From assembly GCA_024233085.1 (NCBI GenBank), contig JACKQC010000011.1, positions 1 to 64,000 of the forward strand: DNA of 64,000 bases, written 5' to 3'. Below the pieces are notes generated by a model. That model was not told where the DNA came from. It searched no databases and saw only the letters and a list, made by a program, of their open reading frames with translations. Positions 25,596 to 35,221 of this stretch are shown here, one piece after another. Within the stretch, counting starts at the first letter, position 1, and every line of letters starts with the position of its first letter. Source of the DNA: Akkermansiaceae bacterium (GTDB lineage Bacteria > Verrucomicrobiota > Verrucomicrobiia > Verrucomicrobiales > DEV007). Position numbers and translations under genes: made by a program.

Positions 25596-26888
25596 TTACT
25601 TTTCAAACCCACTCACTCGATTTCCCTCCAACACGATGTCCTTGGTCTCGGGCCCCTGGCGAACCGCCTCGCGTTTCGCGGACCCCCGGGTCTCCACGAT
25701 CTCGTTTCCGGCGATGCGAATGCTCTCCGTGCCGCCCTGGATCTCGATCGCGGCGCCGTCCTCGGGACCGTTGTCGCGAAGCACGTTGCCCTCGATCCGG
25801 TTGCGGTGACCGGCGAAACTGGGTCCCCGCTCGGGCCTGAAGAGCAACCCCTGAGCCCGGCTATCGGCAATGGTGTTGCCGGTGATGAGGTTGTCGGTGT
25901 CGCGATGGCCGATGGAAATGCCGACCCGGTTTCCCTCGATGGTGTTCCCCTCGGCGAGACCGTATTTCACTCCCCAACAGAAGAACAGGCCGATGTCATT
26001 TCCAGCCAGCGTGTTGTTCCGAATGATGGGCCGTTGAGAGCCCGAGCCGGGATGGAGTCCCAGTCCCTGGTGGTTGCGGCTCACGCAGTTTTCCACCAGC
26101 ACGTCGTGGCAGATCTGCCAGGAAATGCCGTCGCCGTTGAAGTTTTGAGCCGTCACGCCTCGGATCGCGACACGGCTGCAATCCTGCAGAAAGATGCAGC
26201 CCGCATAGTTGCCGTCGAGGTTTTCGTTGTGATCGCGATTCCCGTCGAGGGTCAGGTTTTCGATGGTGATGTCCTCGATGAATTCGCCCGTCAGGATGGG
26301 AAACAACGTCGCCGCCGTGGCGCCGTTCATCTGCCAGAGATTTTCCCGCAAGGCCTTGTCGAGTTTGAATCGACTGCCGCTCCGGGCAATGAGGGTGCGC
26401 TTCAGCACCGTCTGGCGGCCGGTCTTGGCGTCCTTGGACCGCAGGCAAATGCCGTCGCCAACTTTGAATCCCGCGGGATCGCTCAGCGTGACCTCTTGGT
26501 CATACCAGTCACTGTCTTCCGCCAGCGTCGTCGTGGCCGAGGGTTCCTTGATCAGCACAGTCTTGTCCCCCTCCCCCAAAAGGCGGACCCCGGAACGAAG
26601 GTGCACAGCGTTTCGAAGCCGATAGGTGCCGGGCATCACCCGCACCGTGCCGCCGCCATAACCGGCGACATAATCCACCGCCGCCTGGATCGCCTCGTGG
26701 CCGGCACCGTTGATATCCGCTCCCGAGAGCCCCACGGTGACGGTCATTCGTTCCTCCCAATCCGGCTCGACCGCCGAATCACCGGAGGTGGCGCGCGGAC
26801 GCGTCACCTCGGGCCGTTCGGCCGCGAAGGAGGAAGCGAGACTACCCGCGATCAGAAGCGCGTATAAAGGGACTTGGCGATATCTCAT
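25596..26888 (-). CDS. Secreted right-handed parallel beta-helix protein
   Basis: 430 residues with a signal peptide (MRYRQVPLYALLIAGSLASSFA). The sequence from about residue 55 shows a pectate-lyase-superfamily start (IQAAVDYVAGYGGGTVRVMPGTYRL) and then about ten beta-helix coils with repeated N-x-(I/V)-x-(G/N)-N spacing, such as VLVENCVSRNHQGLGLH, IIRNNTLAGNDIGLFF and LITGNTIADSRAQGLL. Such proteins are polysaccharide lyases, glycosidases or mannuronan-epimerase-like enzymes. No catalytic residues can be assigned confidently. It lies 67 bp upstream of nothing on its own strand but is just downstream of a sulfatase gene (26956), so it may belong to that minus-strand cluster. Confidence 0.8.
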   Translation of the reverse strand: MRYRQVPLYALLIAGSLASSFAAERPEVTRPRATSGDSAVEPDWEERMTVTVGLSGADINGAGHEAIQAAVDYVAGYGGGTVRVMPGTYRLRNAVHLRSGVRLLGEGDKTVLIKEPSATTTLAEDSDWYDQEVTLSDPAGFKVGDGICLRSKDAKTGRQTVLKRTLIARSGSRFKLDKALRENLWQMNGATAATLFPILTGEFIEDITIENLTLDGNRDHNENLDGNYAGCIFLQDCSRVAIRGVTAQNFNGDGISWQICHDVLVENCVSRNHQGLGLHPGSGSQRPIIRNNTLAGNDIGLFFCWGVKYGLAEGNTIEGNRVGISIGHRDTDNLITGNTIADSRAQGLLFRPERGPSFAGHRNRIEGNVLRDNGPEDGAAIEIQGGTESIRIAGNEIVETRGSAKREAVRQGPETKDIVLEGNRVSGFEK

Positions 26889-26955
26889 GATCCTCCGATC
26901 CTAGGCGCTCGGATGCCCAGACTTCAATCACGCGAATCCCCACCCCATGGGGCCG

Positions 26956-28419
26956 CTACGGATTCCGCTTCGCCTCTTTCTTTCGGATCTTCGGCTCCGT
27001 GGATGCGCCGACGGACGTTCGCCAGGCATTGAGTTCGGCGAGCAGGCGATCGCGGTCCTCGGGACGCGAGTCGGCGAGGTTGTGGGCTTCTCCGGGATCC
27101 TTGGCGAGATCGTAGAGTTCGACTTTCTTTTCGGTGGGGAAGTCGTGCAGTTTGAGGTCGCCCTTTCGGATCGCTGATGAGAACCAGTCGCCGGTGCTCG
27201 TCGGACGCGGCGCGGGATTGTGCCAGAAAAAGGTGTCCCGTTCCGGAGCGATGCCTCCGCGCAACAGTGGCACGAGGTTCAGGCCGTCGCCGCCGGCCTT
27301 TTCCGGCAGCGGGATACCGGCCATGGCGGCAAAGGTGGGAAAGAGGTCCAGCGTGCTCACCGGCGTCGCAATCTCGGTGCCGGGTTTGGTGGCGCCGGGC
27401 CAGCGAATCATCATCGGAATCCGCAAGCCGCCCTCGTAGAGATGTCCCTTACCGGCGCGCAGCGGACGATTGGACGTGGCGACCTCGCGATTGCTTCCGC
27501 GCGCCGACAGTCCGCCATGATCGCTGGCGAGAACGACGATCGTGTTGTCCTCGATGCCGAGCTTGTTGAGCAGGCCGAGCAACCGGCCGACGCCGTGGTC
27601 AACGCTCTCGACCATGGCGGCGTAGGTGGCGTTGTCTTGAACGAGCCGATTCTCCCCCGCGCTCTCCGCCTCCCATTCGACCGCCGACTTGGGCACGCCG
27701 TCGAGCTTTTCCTGATAGCGCTTCGTGAGGTGCTTCTTCGCTTCGATCGGGGTATGTACCGCGTAGTGTGCCAGCACGGCGAAGAAGGGACCGTCCCGAT
27801 GCGACTCGATGAATTTCATCGTTTCCTGGGTGAGCCGGTCGGTCAGGTATTCGCCCTCGGGCGCGTCGTCGAGACCCACGATGTCGTCTTTCTCCCCCTC
27901 GCCCGCTTTTCCCCGCGCGACATTGTAGGGGGCAAAGTGCGACTTGGTCGCACCGGCCGCCCCTGCCGCGACGACGGTATCAAAGCCGACGCGGTCGGGA
28001 TTCGAGGCACCCTCGCCGAGATGCCACTTGCCACAGTAGAAAGTGGCGTAACCGGTCTGCTGGAATGCCTGCCCGATAGTCGCGTCGCGATCTGGCTCCA
28101 CATGCGGGCTGTCGCGGTCGCCCTGCACGGAGGCGGGATGCTTCCCGGTGAAAATCGCAAAGCGCGACGGCACGCAGCGGGGATACGCCACATACGCCTG
28201 GGTGAACTTCGCGCCGGACGTGGCGAGGCGATCCATGTTCGGCGTCTCATACAGCGTGGAGCCGTAACCGCTCAGATCGCGCGAACCGAAGTCATCGACG
28301 AGGATGAACAGGACGTTCGGTTTGTCCGCGCCAGACACCGAACCCGTCAGCCAGAAGAAAACACCCGCGATCAGAGAGATTCCCGCCTTCACAAAGGTCC
28401 GAAACTCGGTCGATTTCAT
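26956..28419 (-). CDS. Sulfatase (type I, formylglycine-dependent), secreted
   Basis: 487 residues with an N-terminal hydrophobic export segment (residues 11-30). Asp42-Asp43 begin the metal site (LVDDFGSRDLSGYG). The maturation motif is C-V-P-S-R with Cys82. GKWHLGEG and ASDHGGLS follow in the order of the family. The start codon overlaps the stop of the upstream sulfatase gene by 4 bp (28416-28419), so the two are translationally coupled. The C-terminus is basic (KIRKKEAKRNP). Likely substrate is a sulfated glycan, but nothing in the sequence fixes the linkage. Confidence 0.93.
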   Translation of the reverse strand: MKSTEFRTFVKAGISLIAGVFFWLTGSVSGADKPNVLFILVDDFGSRDLSGYGSTLYETPNMDRLATSGAKFTQAYVAYPRCVPSRFAIFTGKHPASVQGDRDSPHVEPDRDATIGQAFQQTGYATFYCGKWHLGEGASNPDRVGFDTVVAAGAAGATKSHFAPYNVARGKAGEGEKDDIVGLDDAPEGEYLTDRLTQETMKFIESHRDGPFFAVLAHYAVHTPIEAKKHLTKRYQEKLDGVPKSAVEWEAESAGENRLVQDNATYAAMVESVDHGVGRLLGLLNKLGIEDNTIVVLASDHGGLSARGSNREVATSNRPLRAGKGHLYEGGLRIPMMIRWPGATKPGTEIATPVSTLDLFPTFAAMAGIPLPEKAGGDGLNLVPLLRGGIAPERDTFFWHNPAPRPTSTGDWFSSAIRKGDLKLHDFPTEKKVELYDLAKDPGEAHNLADSRPEDRDRLLAELNAWRTSVGASTEPKIRKKEAKRNP

Positions 28420-30149
28420 TTCGATTTGGTTTTTCCCCCTCCGATGAATTCCTCGCGCGTCACGACGCCGTCTTCGTCCTTATCGAGCTTGCCGAAGCGC
28501 TCTTTGGCCGCCTCCTGATCCCCGCTTTGACCGGCGAGATACTCGGCTTCGGTCAGCTTGGGCTTGCCCGGATAGAGGCGATCGTAGCGTACGTCACGCG
28601 GCTCGTTCGGGTCGTACTTGGTTCCTCCCTTGGTTGTGCGAACCGGCTGCGCGGACTTCGGCGGCTGCTGGTCGGTTCCCACCGGCGGGAGAAATTTCCG
28701 GAGGCCTTCTAGAACCCCGGCGTGCTCCGCTTTTTCCGCGAGATTGACCGATTCGGCGGGGTCATTCACTTCGTCGTAAAGCTCGATGTATCCGATCTCG
28801 GCCGTGTTGCGCTTCCGCCAGAAAGTGGCCCGCCAGCGCTCGTCGCGGACGCTGTAACCCATGAGCTGTCCACCAAAATCTTTCGAACTCCGCGGATACT
28901 GGCTGACGGCGGGCTTCTGCATTGGCGCGGCAGGATTCTCCAGGTAGGGGCGCAAACTGCCTCCGTCGAGGCCCTCGGGAATCGCCAGTCCGCACACCTC
29001 GGCGAGGGTCGGATAGACATCGACGAACTCGACCGGCGCGGAGCACTTTCCGCCGGCGCTGCCGAAGCCGGGAGCGCTCAGGATCAGGGGAGCGCGGGCC
29101 GCCAGCTCGAAATTCGTGTGCTTGTGCCACAGGCCGTGATCGCCGAGCTGCCATCCGTGGTCGCCCCACAGGATGACGACCGTGTTGTCAGATAAACCGT
29201 TCGCGTCGAGCGCGTCGAGCAGGCGCCCCACCTGGGCGTCGATGTAGCTGATGCAGGCGAAATAACCGTGCCGCAACGTCTTCGCGAAGTCGGCCGGGAT
29301 CGGATTGCCCTCCGGCACGCCGATGTAGGAATGCAGCTCGCCGTTGGTATGACCGACAAAGTCAGCCGTTCCTTCCGGGAGATGATCGATCGCGGGCAGC
29401 GGAATCGCGTCGGGATCGTGGAGGTCCCAATATTTCTTCGGCGCGACGAAAGGCAGATGCGGCTTCACAAAGCCGACCGCGAGGAAAAAAGGATCGCCCT
29501 GGGCCTTCAACTCACCGAGCCGCTTCACGGCTTCCGCCGCCGTCGCGCCGTCGGGTAGTTCGTCGTCCGTCTTCGGACTCACTTCGTAGGCGGGACCCGT
29601 TTTCACCTTCCCTTTTCCATACTTCTTGCCTAGTTCCGGCGGAAGCGGGTTCGCGTATTCGCTGGGCACACCGGGAAAACGGGTCGCAGATTGTTTAGTC
29701 CAGTCGTTCGGGTCCGCCTCGATCAGGTAACCGCTCGCGAACCAGCGCGGCACGCTCCACGAGGCGCCGTCCTCGAATCCATGGTGCTCAATTTTTCCCA
29801 GTCCGGCGGTGTGATAGCCGTTCGCCTTGAAATGCTGCGGCAGGGTGACGCAGTCCGGCAACGCGGCGCGAAAATGGGTGTCGAGATCGTATACCTTCGT
29901 CGCGTCGGGGCGGCGGCCGGTCAGGATTGAGGAGCGCGACGGGCTGCACACCGCCTGCTGACAGTAGGCGTGTTCGAACACGACCCCCCGGGCCGCGAGC
30001 CGGTCGATGTTCGGCGTTTTTGCCTCGCCGACCCCGTAGCATCCGAGGTCGGGCCGCAGATCGTCAACGGCGATGAACAGGACATTGAGAGGTTTGGCGT
30101 GAAGGGTTGGCGCCAAAGCCAGGGCGAGGCTGAGGAGGAAGCGTTTCAT
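28416..30149 (-). CDS. Sulfatase with C-terminal EF-hand, iduronate-2-sulfatase-like
   Basis: 577 residues from ATG 30149 (MKRFLLSLALALAPTLHA, a signal peptide; the codon before it is also ATG). Asp29-Asp30 (AVDDLRPDLGCYG) and C-S-P-S-R with Cys68 are present. The DDLRPDLGCYG, KTPNIDRLAARG and KPHLPFVAPKKYW blocks are characteristic of the iduronate-2-sulfatase/choline-sulfatase-like branch. An extra C-terminal stretch ends in an EF-hand calcium loop (DKDEDGVVTREEF, residues 556-568). The gene overlaps the following sulfatase by 4 bp. Acts outside the cytoplasm on sulfate esters of a glycan. Confidence 0.92.
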   Translation of the reverse strand: MKRFLLSLALALAPTLHAKPLNVLFIAVDDLRPDLGCYGVGEAKTPNIDRLAARGVVFEHAYCQQAVCSPSRSSILTGRRPDATKVYDLDTHFRAALPDCVTLPQHFKANGYHTAGLGKIEHHGFEDGASWSVPRWFASGYLIEADPNDWTKQSATRFPGVPSEYANPLPPELGKKYGKGKVKTGPAYEVSPKTDDELPDGATAAEAVKRLGELKAQGDPFFLAVGFVKPHLPFVAPKKYWDLHDPDAIPLPAIDHLPEGTADFVGHTNGELHSYIGVPEGNPIPADFAKTLRHGYFACISYIDAQVGRLLDALDANGLSDNTVVILWGDHGWQLGDHGLWHKHTNFELAARAPLILSAPGFGSAGGKCSAPVEFVDVYPTLAEVCGLAIPEGLDGGSLRPYLENPAAPMQKPAVSQYPRSSKDFGGQLMGYSVRDERWRATFWRKRNTAEIGYIELYDEVNDPAESVNLAEKAEHAGVLEGLRKFLPPVGTDQQPPKSAQPVRTTKGGTKYDPNEPRDVRYDRLYPGKPKLTEAEYLAGQSGDQEAAKERFGKLDKDEDGVVTREEFIGGGKTKSK

Positions 30150-30298
30150 CATTCGAAAAAGGGCAAGGTTGAACCTCCGCACCGGCGGAAAGTTTCCGCC
30201 CATCATCTTCCACCCGAAAGGTTACGGCAATCACTCTGTGAAAATCCGCGCTGGCCATCCGAGGAAAACCTTGCTCCTCGGCGGTCATCGGAGTCACC

Positions 30299-31387
30299 AT
30301 GTCGGCCGTGAATCGCCGTCACCTCTTGGCCAATTCCCTCGGTCTTTGGCCGCTGGCGGCGCGATGCGCCTCCGAACCGGACGAAACCGCCCGAAAGGCG
30401 ATCCGGGAACTCGCCAACGGATTCCTGAAACGCCACGGCATCCCCGGCCTATCCGTCGCTTTTGGGAGAGCCGGCGCGATCGACTTCGCGGCGGGCTACG
30501 GATTTGCCGAGTCGGATCGGAAAGTGCTGGTCATCCCGCAACACCGCTTCCGCATCGCCAGCGTCACCAAGCCCTTCACTGCGACCGCCGTCATGAAAGC
30601 CGAAGAGACAGGGTTGCTTCGCCGAAGCGACAGGGTCTTCGGTCCGGACGGCATTCTGGGTAACGCCTATGGAAAGAAACTGCCCGACGACGTCCGCTCG
30701 ATCACGGTCGACCACCTGCTGACCCACACTGGCGGAGGCTGGTCGAACCAAATGGGAGATCCGATGTTCCAGCATGCGGAGATGAATCACCACGACCTCA
30801 TCGCCTGGACGCTGGCCAACCGGCCGCTCGACTCTCCCCCGGGCACCCGGTTCGCCTATTCGAATTTTGGCTACTGTGTGCTGGGCCGCGTTCTGGAAAA
30901 GGTCTCCGGAAATTCCTACCCCGAATACCTCCGCCAACAAATCCTGGATCCCATCGGCATTCGTTCCATGACTCTGGCGGGAAACACCCTCGCCGAACGG
31001 CATTCCGAAGAAGTCACCTATCACACCGACAAACCCGGTGAAGCCTACGGAATGAAGGTCAATCGGATGGACTCCCACGGCGGATGGATCGCCACGGCCT
31101 CGGACCTGGTTCGCTTCGCCTCTCAGCTTCCCACATTACTGAGCAATGAATCGATCCGGACGATGACCACGCCCGGACTCAATCAGAACTACGCCCGAGG
31201 TTGGGCGGTCAATCCGGTGCCGAACTGGTGGCACACCGGCTCGCTCCCCGGCACCACGACGATCCTGGTTCACACCGCCAAGGACCTCTGCTGGGCCGGT
31301 CTGCTCAATGGGCGCACCAAAACCTCCGGCGCCGAACTCGACCGTCTGATGTGGCAAATGGCCCGGGCGGTGAAGGCGTGGTGGTGA
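30299..31387 (+). CDS. Serine hydrolase of the beta-lactamase/D-Ala-D-Ala carboxypeptidase class C family
   Basis: 362 residues. The N-terminus has a twin-arginine-like signal (NRRHLLANSLGLWPLAARCAS). The catalytic SxxK is S88-V-T-K91 (RIASVTKPFTATAV). YSN (FAYSNFGYCVLG) supplies the second motif and HTGSLPGT takes the place of KTG. Members include esterases, penicillin-recognising carboxypeptidases and aminopeptidases; the exact reaction is undetermined. The gene is alone on the plus strand between two minus-strand genes and is convergent with the large esterase gene, with an 11-bp gap. Confidence 0.88.
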   Translation: MSAVNRRHLLANSLGLWPLAARCASEPDETARKAIRELANGFLKRHGIPGLSVAFGRAGAIDFAAGYGFAESDRKVLVIPQHRFRIASVTKPFTATAVMKAEETGLLRRSDRVFGPDGILGNAYGKKLPDDVRSITVDHLLTHTGGGWSNQMGDPMFQHAEMNHHDLIAWTLANRPLDSPPGTRFAYSNFGYCVLGRVLEKVSGNSYPEYLRQQILDPIGIRSMTLAGNTLAERHSEEVTYHTDKPGEAYGMKVNRMDSHGGWIATASDLVRFASQLPTLLSNESIRTMTTPGLNQNYARGWAVNPVPNWWHTGSLPGTTTILVHTAKDLCWAGLLNGRTKTSGAELDRLMWQMARAVKAWW

Positions 31388-31397
31388 AGGCAACGGA

Positions 31398-33239
31398 TCA
31401 GTTTCCCCGATCCGGCCGCCATTCGATTTGCCGGAACTCGGGAATCTCCCCCTTCCAGTTCGCCGGCTCGGGACGCTGGCCGCGCTCCCGGTTTTCCTCG
31501 TAGCGGGCACAGAGGCCGAGTTGGTCGAGCTGGCTCCAATCCTTCAGTGGCATCTCGTCTTCGGCATTGAGAAAATCGGACGCCTCCAGCACGAGCGTTT
31601 GCGGCTCCGATCCGCCGGTGATTTCGCGGCGGCAGACGTAGACCGCCTTTTTGCCCCGATAGCTGCGCCATTCGTTCTCGATGGCGATGAGGGTGAGGGT
31701 GTTGGTTTCCGACATCGTCAGGGTGATGGCGAGCCGGGAGCCCTCGGGACCACGCCACTTGGGATCGGTGACTTTGCGGGTCCAGAACTGCCAGAATTGC
31801 TTGTTTTCGGCGTTCAACCGATACCAGTCATGCCAGCCGCGGGTGAAATCGTCGATCAGGGTCGCGGGCGAATCGGTGGCCTTCACCTCGGCGGCGGCGA
31901 GTTCGGCCGGAGTTGCCGTGTGCAGCATCGAGCTAAGACACAGCTCGCGGATCTCCGGCAAATGCGGCAGCGTTTCCGCTTTCGGCAACGTGTGATAGAC
32001 ATTGGCGAAAGCGAAAAGCGGTGCGCCCGGATCGAGGATCGGCAGTTTCGCCTCCCACGCGTCTCCGTTTTTCTTCCCTTCCGCGTCTCGCCAAAACCGC
32101 GCCCGGGGATCGGGATCGACACTGTAATAGATGTCCACCCGGCTCACCGGCCACGATCCCAGGTCCGGTGTGACGCGGAACACCGGCACGCCATCCTCCA
32201 TCTTCAGCTCCCACTCCGATCGCGGCGTCTCCGGCAGGGCCGGGCCGCCCTTCAGATAATGATCCAGCCACAACGGGCGCGTCACCGCGACCTCGGGAAT
32301 GAACCGGTGGTTCAGATGAGGCGAAAAGGCATAACGCAGCGGCTGACCTTCGATCAACGCATTGGTGCGATAGACATCGTCCATCCAGCCATGAAAATCG
32401 TTCGTCCCGCTCAGGTGCATCACCGGGCAGTGGATGCGCGGCGCATAATTTTCGAAACCGAGAGTGCGCGTGAACAGCCCGACATCGCCCTGGATTCGCT
32501 CTTGCTGCGCCAGCCCGCCCAGCATGTCGTGCGGTTCGGTCCGGTAGCCTTGCCCGCCGACGCTGGGCGCGGCGACTTTCACCCGGTCGTCCGTTCCGGC
32601 GACATACATCGTCAGATTGCCCCCCATGGAGTGGCCTAAGATCCCGATGCGGTCCGGATCGACCTCGGGTTGTCGCTCCAGAAAAGTCAGCCCGCGCCGA
32701 CAGCCTAACGTCAAAAGATACCAGTTGCAGTTCCTCGGATCCTCCCGGTCCTCGAAGAACTGCTTCGGACCGGGAAGGATCGAGTTGTAGCCAGGCACAT
32801 TCTGCTGGGTCGGATCGACCGCCCCCCAGTCCGTGTTGGGATCACCGGGCTGGGCGTTCTCCATTTCGCGCCCGCCCCAGTTCACCGAGAGCGCCGCGTA
32901 GCCGCGCCCGACGTAGGTTTTCACCTCCTCCAGAAAGGCACGCTGGCCTCCGCCATGCATGTGCATCACCGCGGGCAATTTCGCCGCCGCTCCCTCCGGA
33001 AAGCCGTAAAACGCTGCCATCCAGGCCGACTTCCCTTTCAACTCGCCAATCCGATATCGCACGTAGCGATAGACGCCGCCATCCTCTTTCCACTCGCGGA
33101 CGACCTCGACATCGAGCGGTTCCTGACGCGGATCGAAATCCGCCCACAACTCCGCGACCGACTGCGGCGGCCCGGCCATCGCCGTTGAAACCGATATCCA
33201 CAGCCAAGCGAAAAGGAGGAGCGGGAAGGCGGATTTCAT
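31398..33239 (-). CDS. Secreted alpha/beta hydrolase, acetyl xylan esterase/dienelactone hydrolase-like, with C-terminal extension
   Basis: 613 residues from ATG 33239 (MKSAFPLLLFAWLWISVSTAMA, a signal peptide). The hydrolase domain covers about residues 30-350: an HMHGGGQRAF oxyanion-hole region, then the nucleophile elbow G-H-S204-M-G-G. A histidine in SPHLNHRFIPEV is the likely base. The last 250 residues form a beta-rich extension with no clear family (DDFTRGWHDWYRLNAENKQF resembles a jelly-roll sugar-binding layout). In PVC bacteria such esterases de-esterify plant or algal polysaccharides or act as PhoPQ-regulated-like hydrolases. Substrate unknown. Confidence 0.82.
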   Translation of the reverse strand: MKSAFPLLLFAWLWISVSTAMAGPPQSVAELWADFDPRQEPLDVEVVREWKEDGGVYRYVRYRIGELKGKSAWMAAFYGFPEGAAAKLPAVMHMHGGGQRAFLEEVKTYVGRGYAALSVNWGGREMENAQPGDPNTDWGAVDPTQQNVPGYNSILPGPKQFFEDREDPRNCNWYLLTLGCRRGLTFLERQPEVDPDRIGILGHSMGGNLTMYVAGTDDRVKVAAPSVGGQGYRTEPHDMLGGLAQQERIQGDVGLFTRTLGFENYAPRIHCPVMHLSGTNDFHGWMDDVYRTNALIEGQPLRYAFSPHLNHRFIPEVAVTRPLWLDHYLKGGPALPETPRSEWELKMEDGVPVFRVTPDLGSWPVSRVDIYYSVDPDPRARFWRDAEGKKNGDAWEAKLPILDPGAPLFAFANVYHTLPKAETLPHLPEIRELCLSSMLHTATPAELAAAEVKATDSPATLIDDFTRGWHDWYRLNAENKQFWQFWTRKVTDPKWRGPEGSRLAITLTMSETNTLTLIAIENEWRSYRGKKAVYVCRREITGGSEPQTLVLEASDFLNAEDEMPLKDWSQLDQLGLCARYEENRERGQRPEPANWKGEIPEFRQIEWRPDRGN

Positions 33240-33396
33240 CGGAATTCCAAAGGCGGTCATGGTGGAGACTTTCGCCCGGCCTCCGGCGGAGCGTCAACCC
33301 TCCATCGAATCCATTGCCCCAGGCGCTCACGGCGATTGTTCCGAGGCCCAATCTTATCCGTGCCAATCCGCGAAATCCGTGGTTTAAAAGAACCTC

Positions 33397-35154
33397 ATGA
33401 AAACTCGCCACCTTCTCCTCGCCTTCCTCGTCGCCCTGCCCATCGCGATCCCGGCCGATGGCTTCGCCGGCCTGTCGTTGCCGCATTTCTTCAGCGATCA
33501 CATGGTTCTCCAGCGCGAGCGCCCCGCCGCCATCTGGGGAAAGGCCGATCCCAACTCGGAAGTCACCCTCTCCTTCAAGGGCAACACCGCCACCGTGAAA
33601 GCCGACGCCAAGGGACGCTGGCGTGCCGCGATCGAAACCGGAAAAGCCGACGCCACCGGCGCGCCGCTCACCGTCACTTCGGGCACCGACACCGTGACCC
33701 TCGTCGACGTCCTCGTCGGCGAGGTCTGGTTCGCCTCGGGTCAATCGAACATGTTCTTCACCATGGATCGCGTGCCGGCCTACGCCGAATTGATTTCCCA
33801 ATCGACTCACCCCGACCTCCGCATGTTCAATGCGCCGCTGGTCACGGCTGTCGATCCCCAGGACGACATCGAAGGCGAGTGGACCTTGTGCAGCCCGGAA
33901 ACCGTGCCCGGCTATTCCGCGGTGGCGTTTTTCTTCGCGCGAAAGCTTCAACTCGATCTCGGCATTCCCATCGGTATCATCAAGTCCGCCTGGGGCGGAA
34001 AGCCGGTCGAAACCTTCACCAGCCGCGAGGCGCTCAACACCCTGCCGGGCACGAAGCAACTGGTCGACCGAATCGTGCAGGCCGACGCCGCCTACGATCC
34101 CGCCAAGGCGAAGGCGGCTTATGAAACGAGTCTGGACCAGTGGGAGGCCGCCGCCGCCGAATGGAAAAAGAAACCCGCCGACCAGCGCGGCCGTCTCGCC
34201 AAAAGACCCACCGAACCGAAGCGCCCGCTCGACACCGAGGGCCAGCCCGGTGTGCTGTTCAATTCCATGATCCACCCCTTCGCCGGTTTCACCATGCGCG
34301 GCGCCATCTGGTACCAGGGCGAAGGCAACGCCAAGCCCGGCGCGGTGCCTTACGACCAGACCTTGCCGCTGATGATTGGCGACTGGCGCCAACGCTGGAA
34401 CGACGAGTTTTCCTTCTATTTTGTGCAACTCGCCAATTTCCGGGATCCCTCCACCGAGCCCGGCAACAACGATCCCTGGCCACTCGTCCAGGACCGCATG
34501 CGGCGCGTCCTCGACACCACACCCAAGACCGGCATGGCCATCATCAACGATGTCGGAGAAGCCAAGGACATTCACCCGAAGGACAAGCAGGCACCCGGCG
34601 AACGCCTCGCCCTCTGGGCGCTGGCCAAGGACTACGGTCAAAATTTGGCGGTCTGGTCGGGTCCGCTATTCAAAGCCAGCCAGACCAAGGACGGCGCGAT
34701 CCGCATCACCTTCGACCAAGTCGGTGATGGACTGAAAGCTCGCGACGGAGGACCCCTGAAACGCTTCGAGATCGCCGGGGAAGACAAAGTCTGGCATTGG
34801 GCCGACGCGAAGATCGACGGCAAGGACAGCGTGATCGTCAGTTGCGCCGGGGTAAATCCGCCCGTCGCCGTCCGCTACGCCTGGGCCGCAAATCCCGAGG
34901 GAGCCAATCTCGTCAACAGCGAGGGACTCCCCGCCTCCGTCTTTCGGACCGATGACTGGGACGACGTGGAAATCAAAGTCGACACCACCGCGGCCGCCGC
35001 GGCCGAAGCACGCCGCGCCCTCGGGGCCGAGATCAAGGCCATCGCCGCGAAGCGGGCCGGTCTCGACCGCGACAGCGACGAATACAAAACCCTCACCCAA
35101 AAGCAGCAGGAACTGCTGAAGAAATTCCGGGAGACCGCGCCGGCAAAGCCGTAA
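33397..35154 (+). CDS. Sialate O-acetylesterase family (SASA) carbohydrate esterase
   Basis: 585 residues with a signal peptide (MKTRHLLLAFLVALPIAIPADGFA). The start LSLPHFFSDHMVLQRERPAAIWG is typical of the family. The SGNH nucleophile lies in ASGQSNM with Ser117, and a later DVGEAKDIHPKDK segment supplies the Asp/His pair. The central region contains an inserted helical stretch (about residues 225-275). The C-terminal 50 residues are predicted coiled coil, rich in Ala, Lys and Gln. The enzyme removes O-acetyl groups from sialic acid or, in environmental bacteria, from other acetylated glycans. A 41-bp palindromic element and the S1/P1 nuclease gene follow on the same strand. Confidence 0.9.
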   Translation: MKTRHLLLAFLVALPIAIPADGFAGLSLPHFFSDHMVLQRERPAAIWGKADPNSEVTLSFKGNTATVKADAKGRWRAAIETGKADATGAPLTVTSGTDTVTLVDVLVGEVWFASGQSNMFFTMDRVPAYAELISQSTHPDLRMFNAPLVTAVDPQDDIEGEWTLCSPETVPGYSAVAFFFARKLQLDLGIPIGIIKSAWGGKPVETFTSREALNTLPGTKQLVDRIVQADAAYDPAKAKAAYETSLDQWEAAAAEWKKKPADQRGRLAKRPTEPKRPLDTEGQPGVLFNSMIHPFAGFTMRGAIWYQGEGNAKPGAVPYDQTLPLMIGDWRQRWNDEFSFYFVQLANFRDPSTEPGNNDPWPLVQDRMRRVLDTTPKTGMAIINDVGEAKDIHPKDKQAPGERLALWALAKDYGQNLAVWSGPLFKASQTKDGAIRITFDQVGDGLKARDGGPLKRFEIAGEDKVWHWADAKIDGKDSVIVSCAGVNPPVAVRYAWAANPEGANLVNSEGLPASVFRTDDWDDVEIKVDTTAAAAAEARRALGAEIKAIAAKRAGLDRDSDEYKTLTQKQQELLKKFRETAPAKP

Positions 35155-35163
35155 ACCCGCTCC

Positions 35164-35204
35164 GACCCGACAGGGTTGACTCTCCGACCTAACCCTGTTG
35201 AGTC
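35164..35204. repeat. 41-bp palindromic element, copy 6
   Basis: Arms GACCCGACAGGGTT (35164-35177) and AACCCTGTTGAGTC (35191-35204), loop 13 nt. It occupies most of the 67-bp gap between the esterase and nuclease genes. Confidence 0.9.
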
Positions 35205-35221
35205 TCGACTCCCCACTCGAC

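Noticed and set aside
30605..30640. CAGGGTT-like motif in the serine hydrolase gene
   Set aside because: It is a direct repeat of GACAGGGT without the matching inverted arm at 13 nt, so it is not a copy of the 41-bp element.
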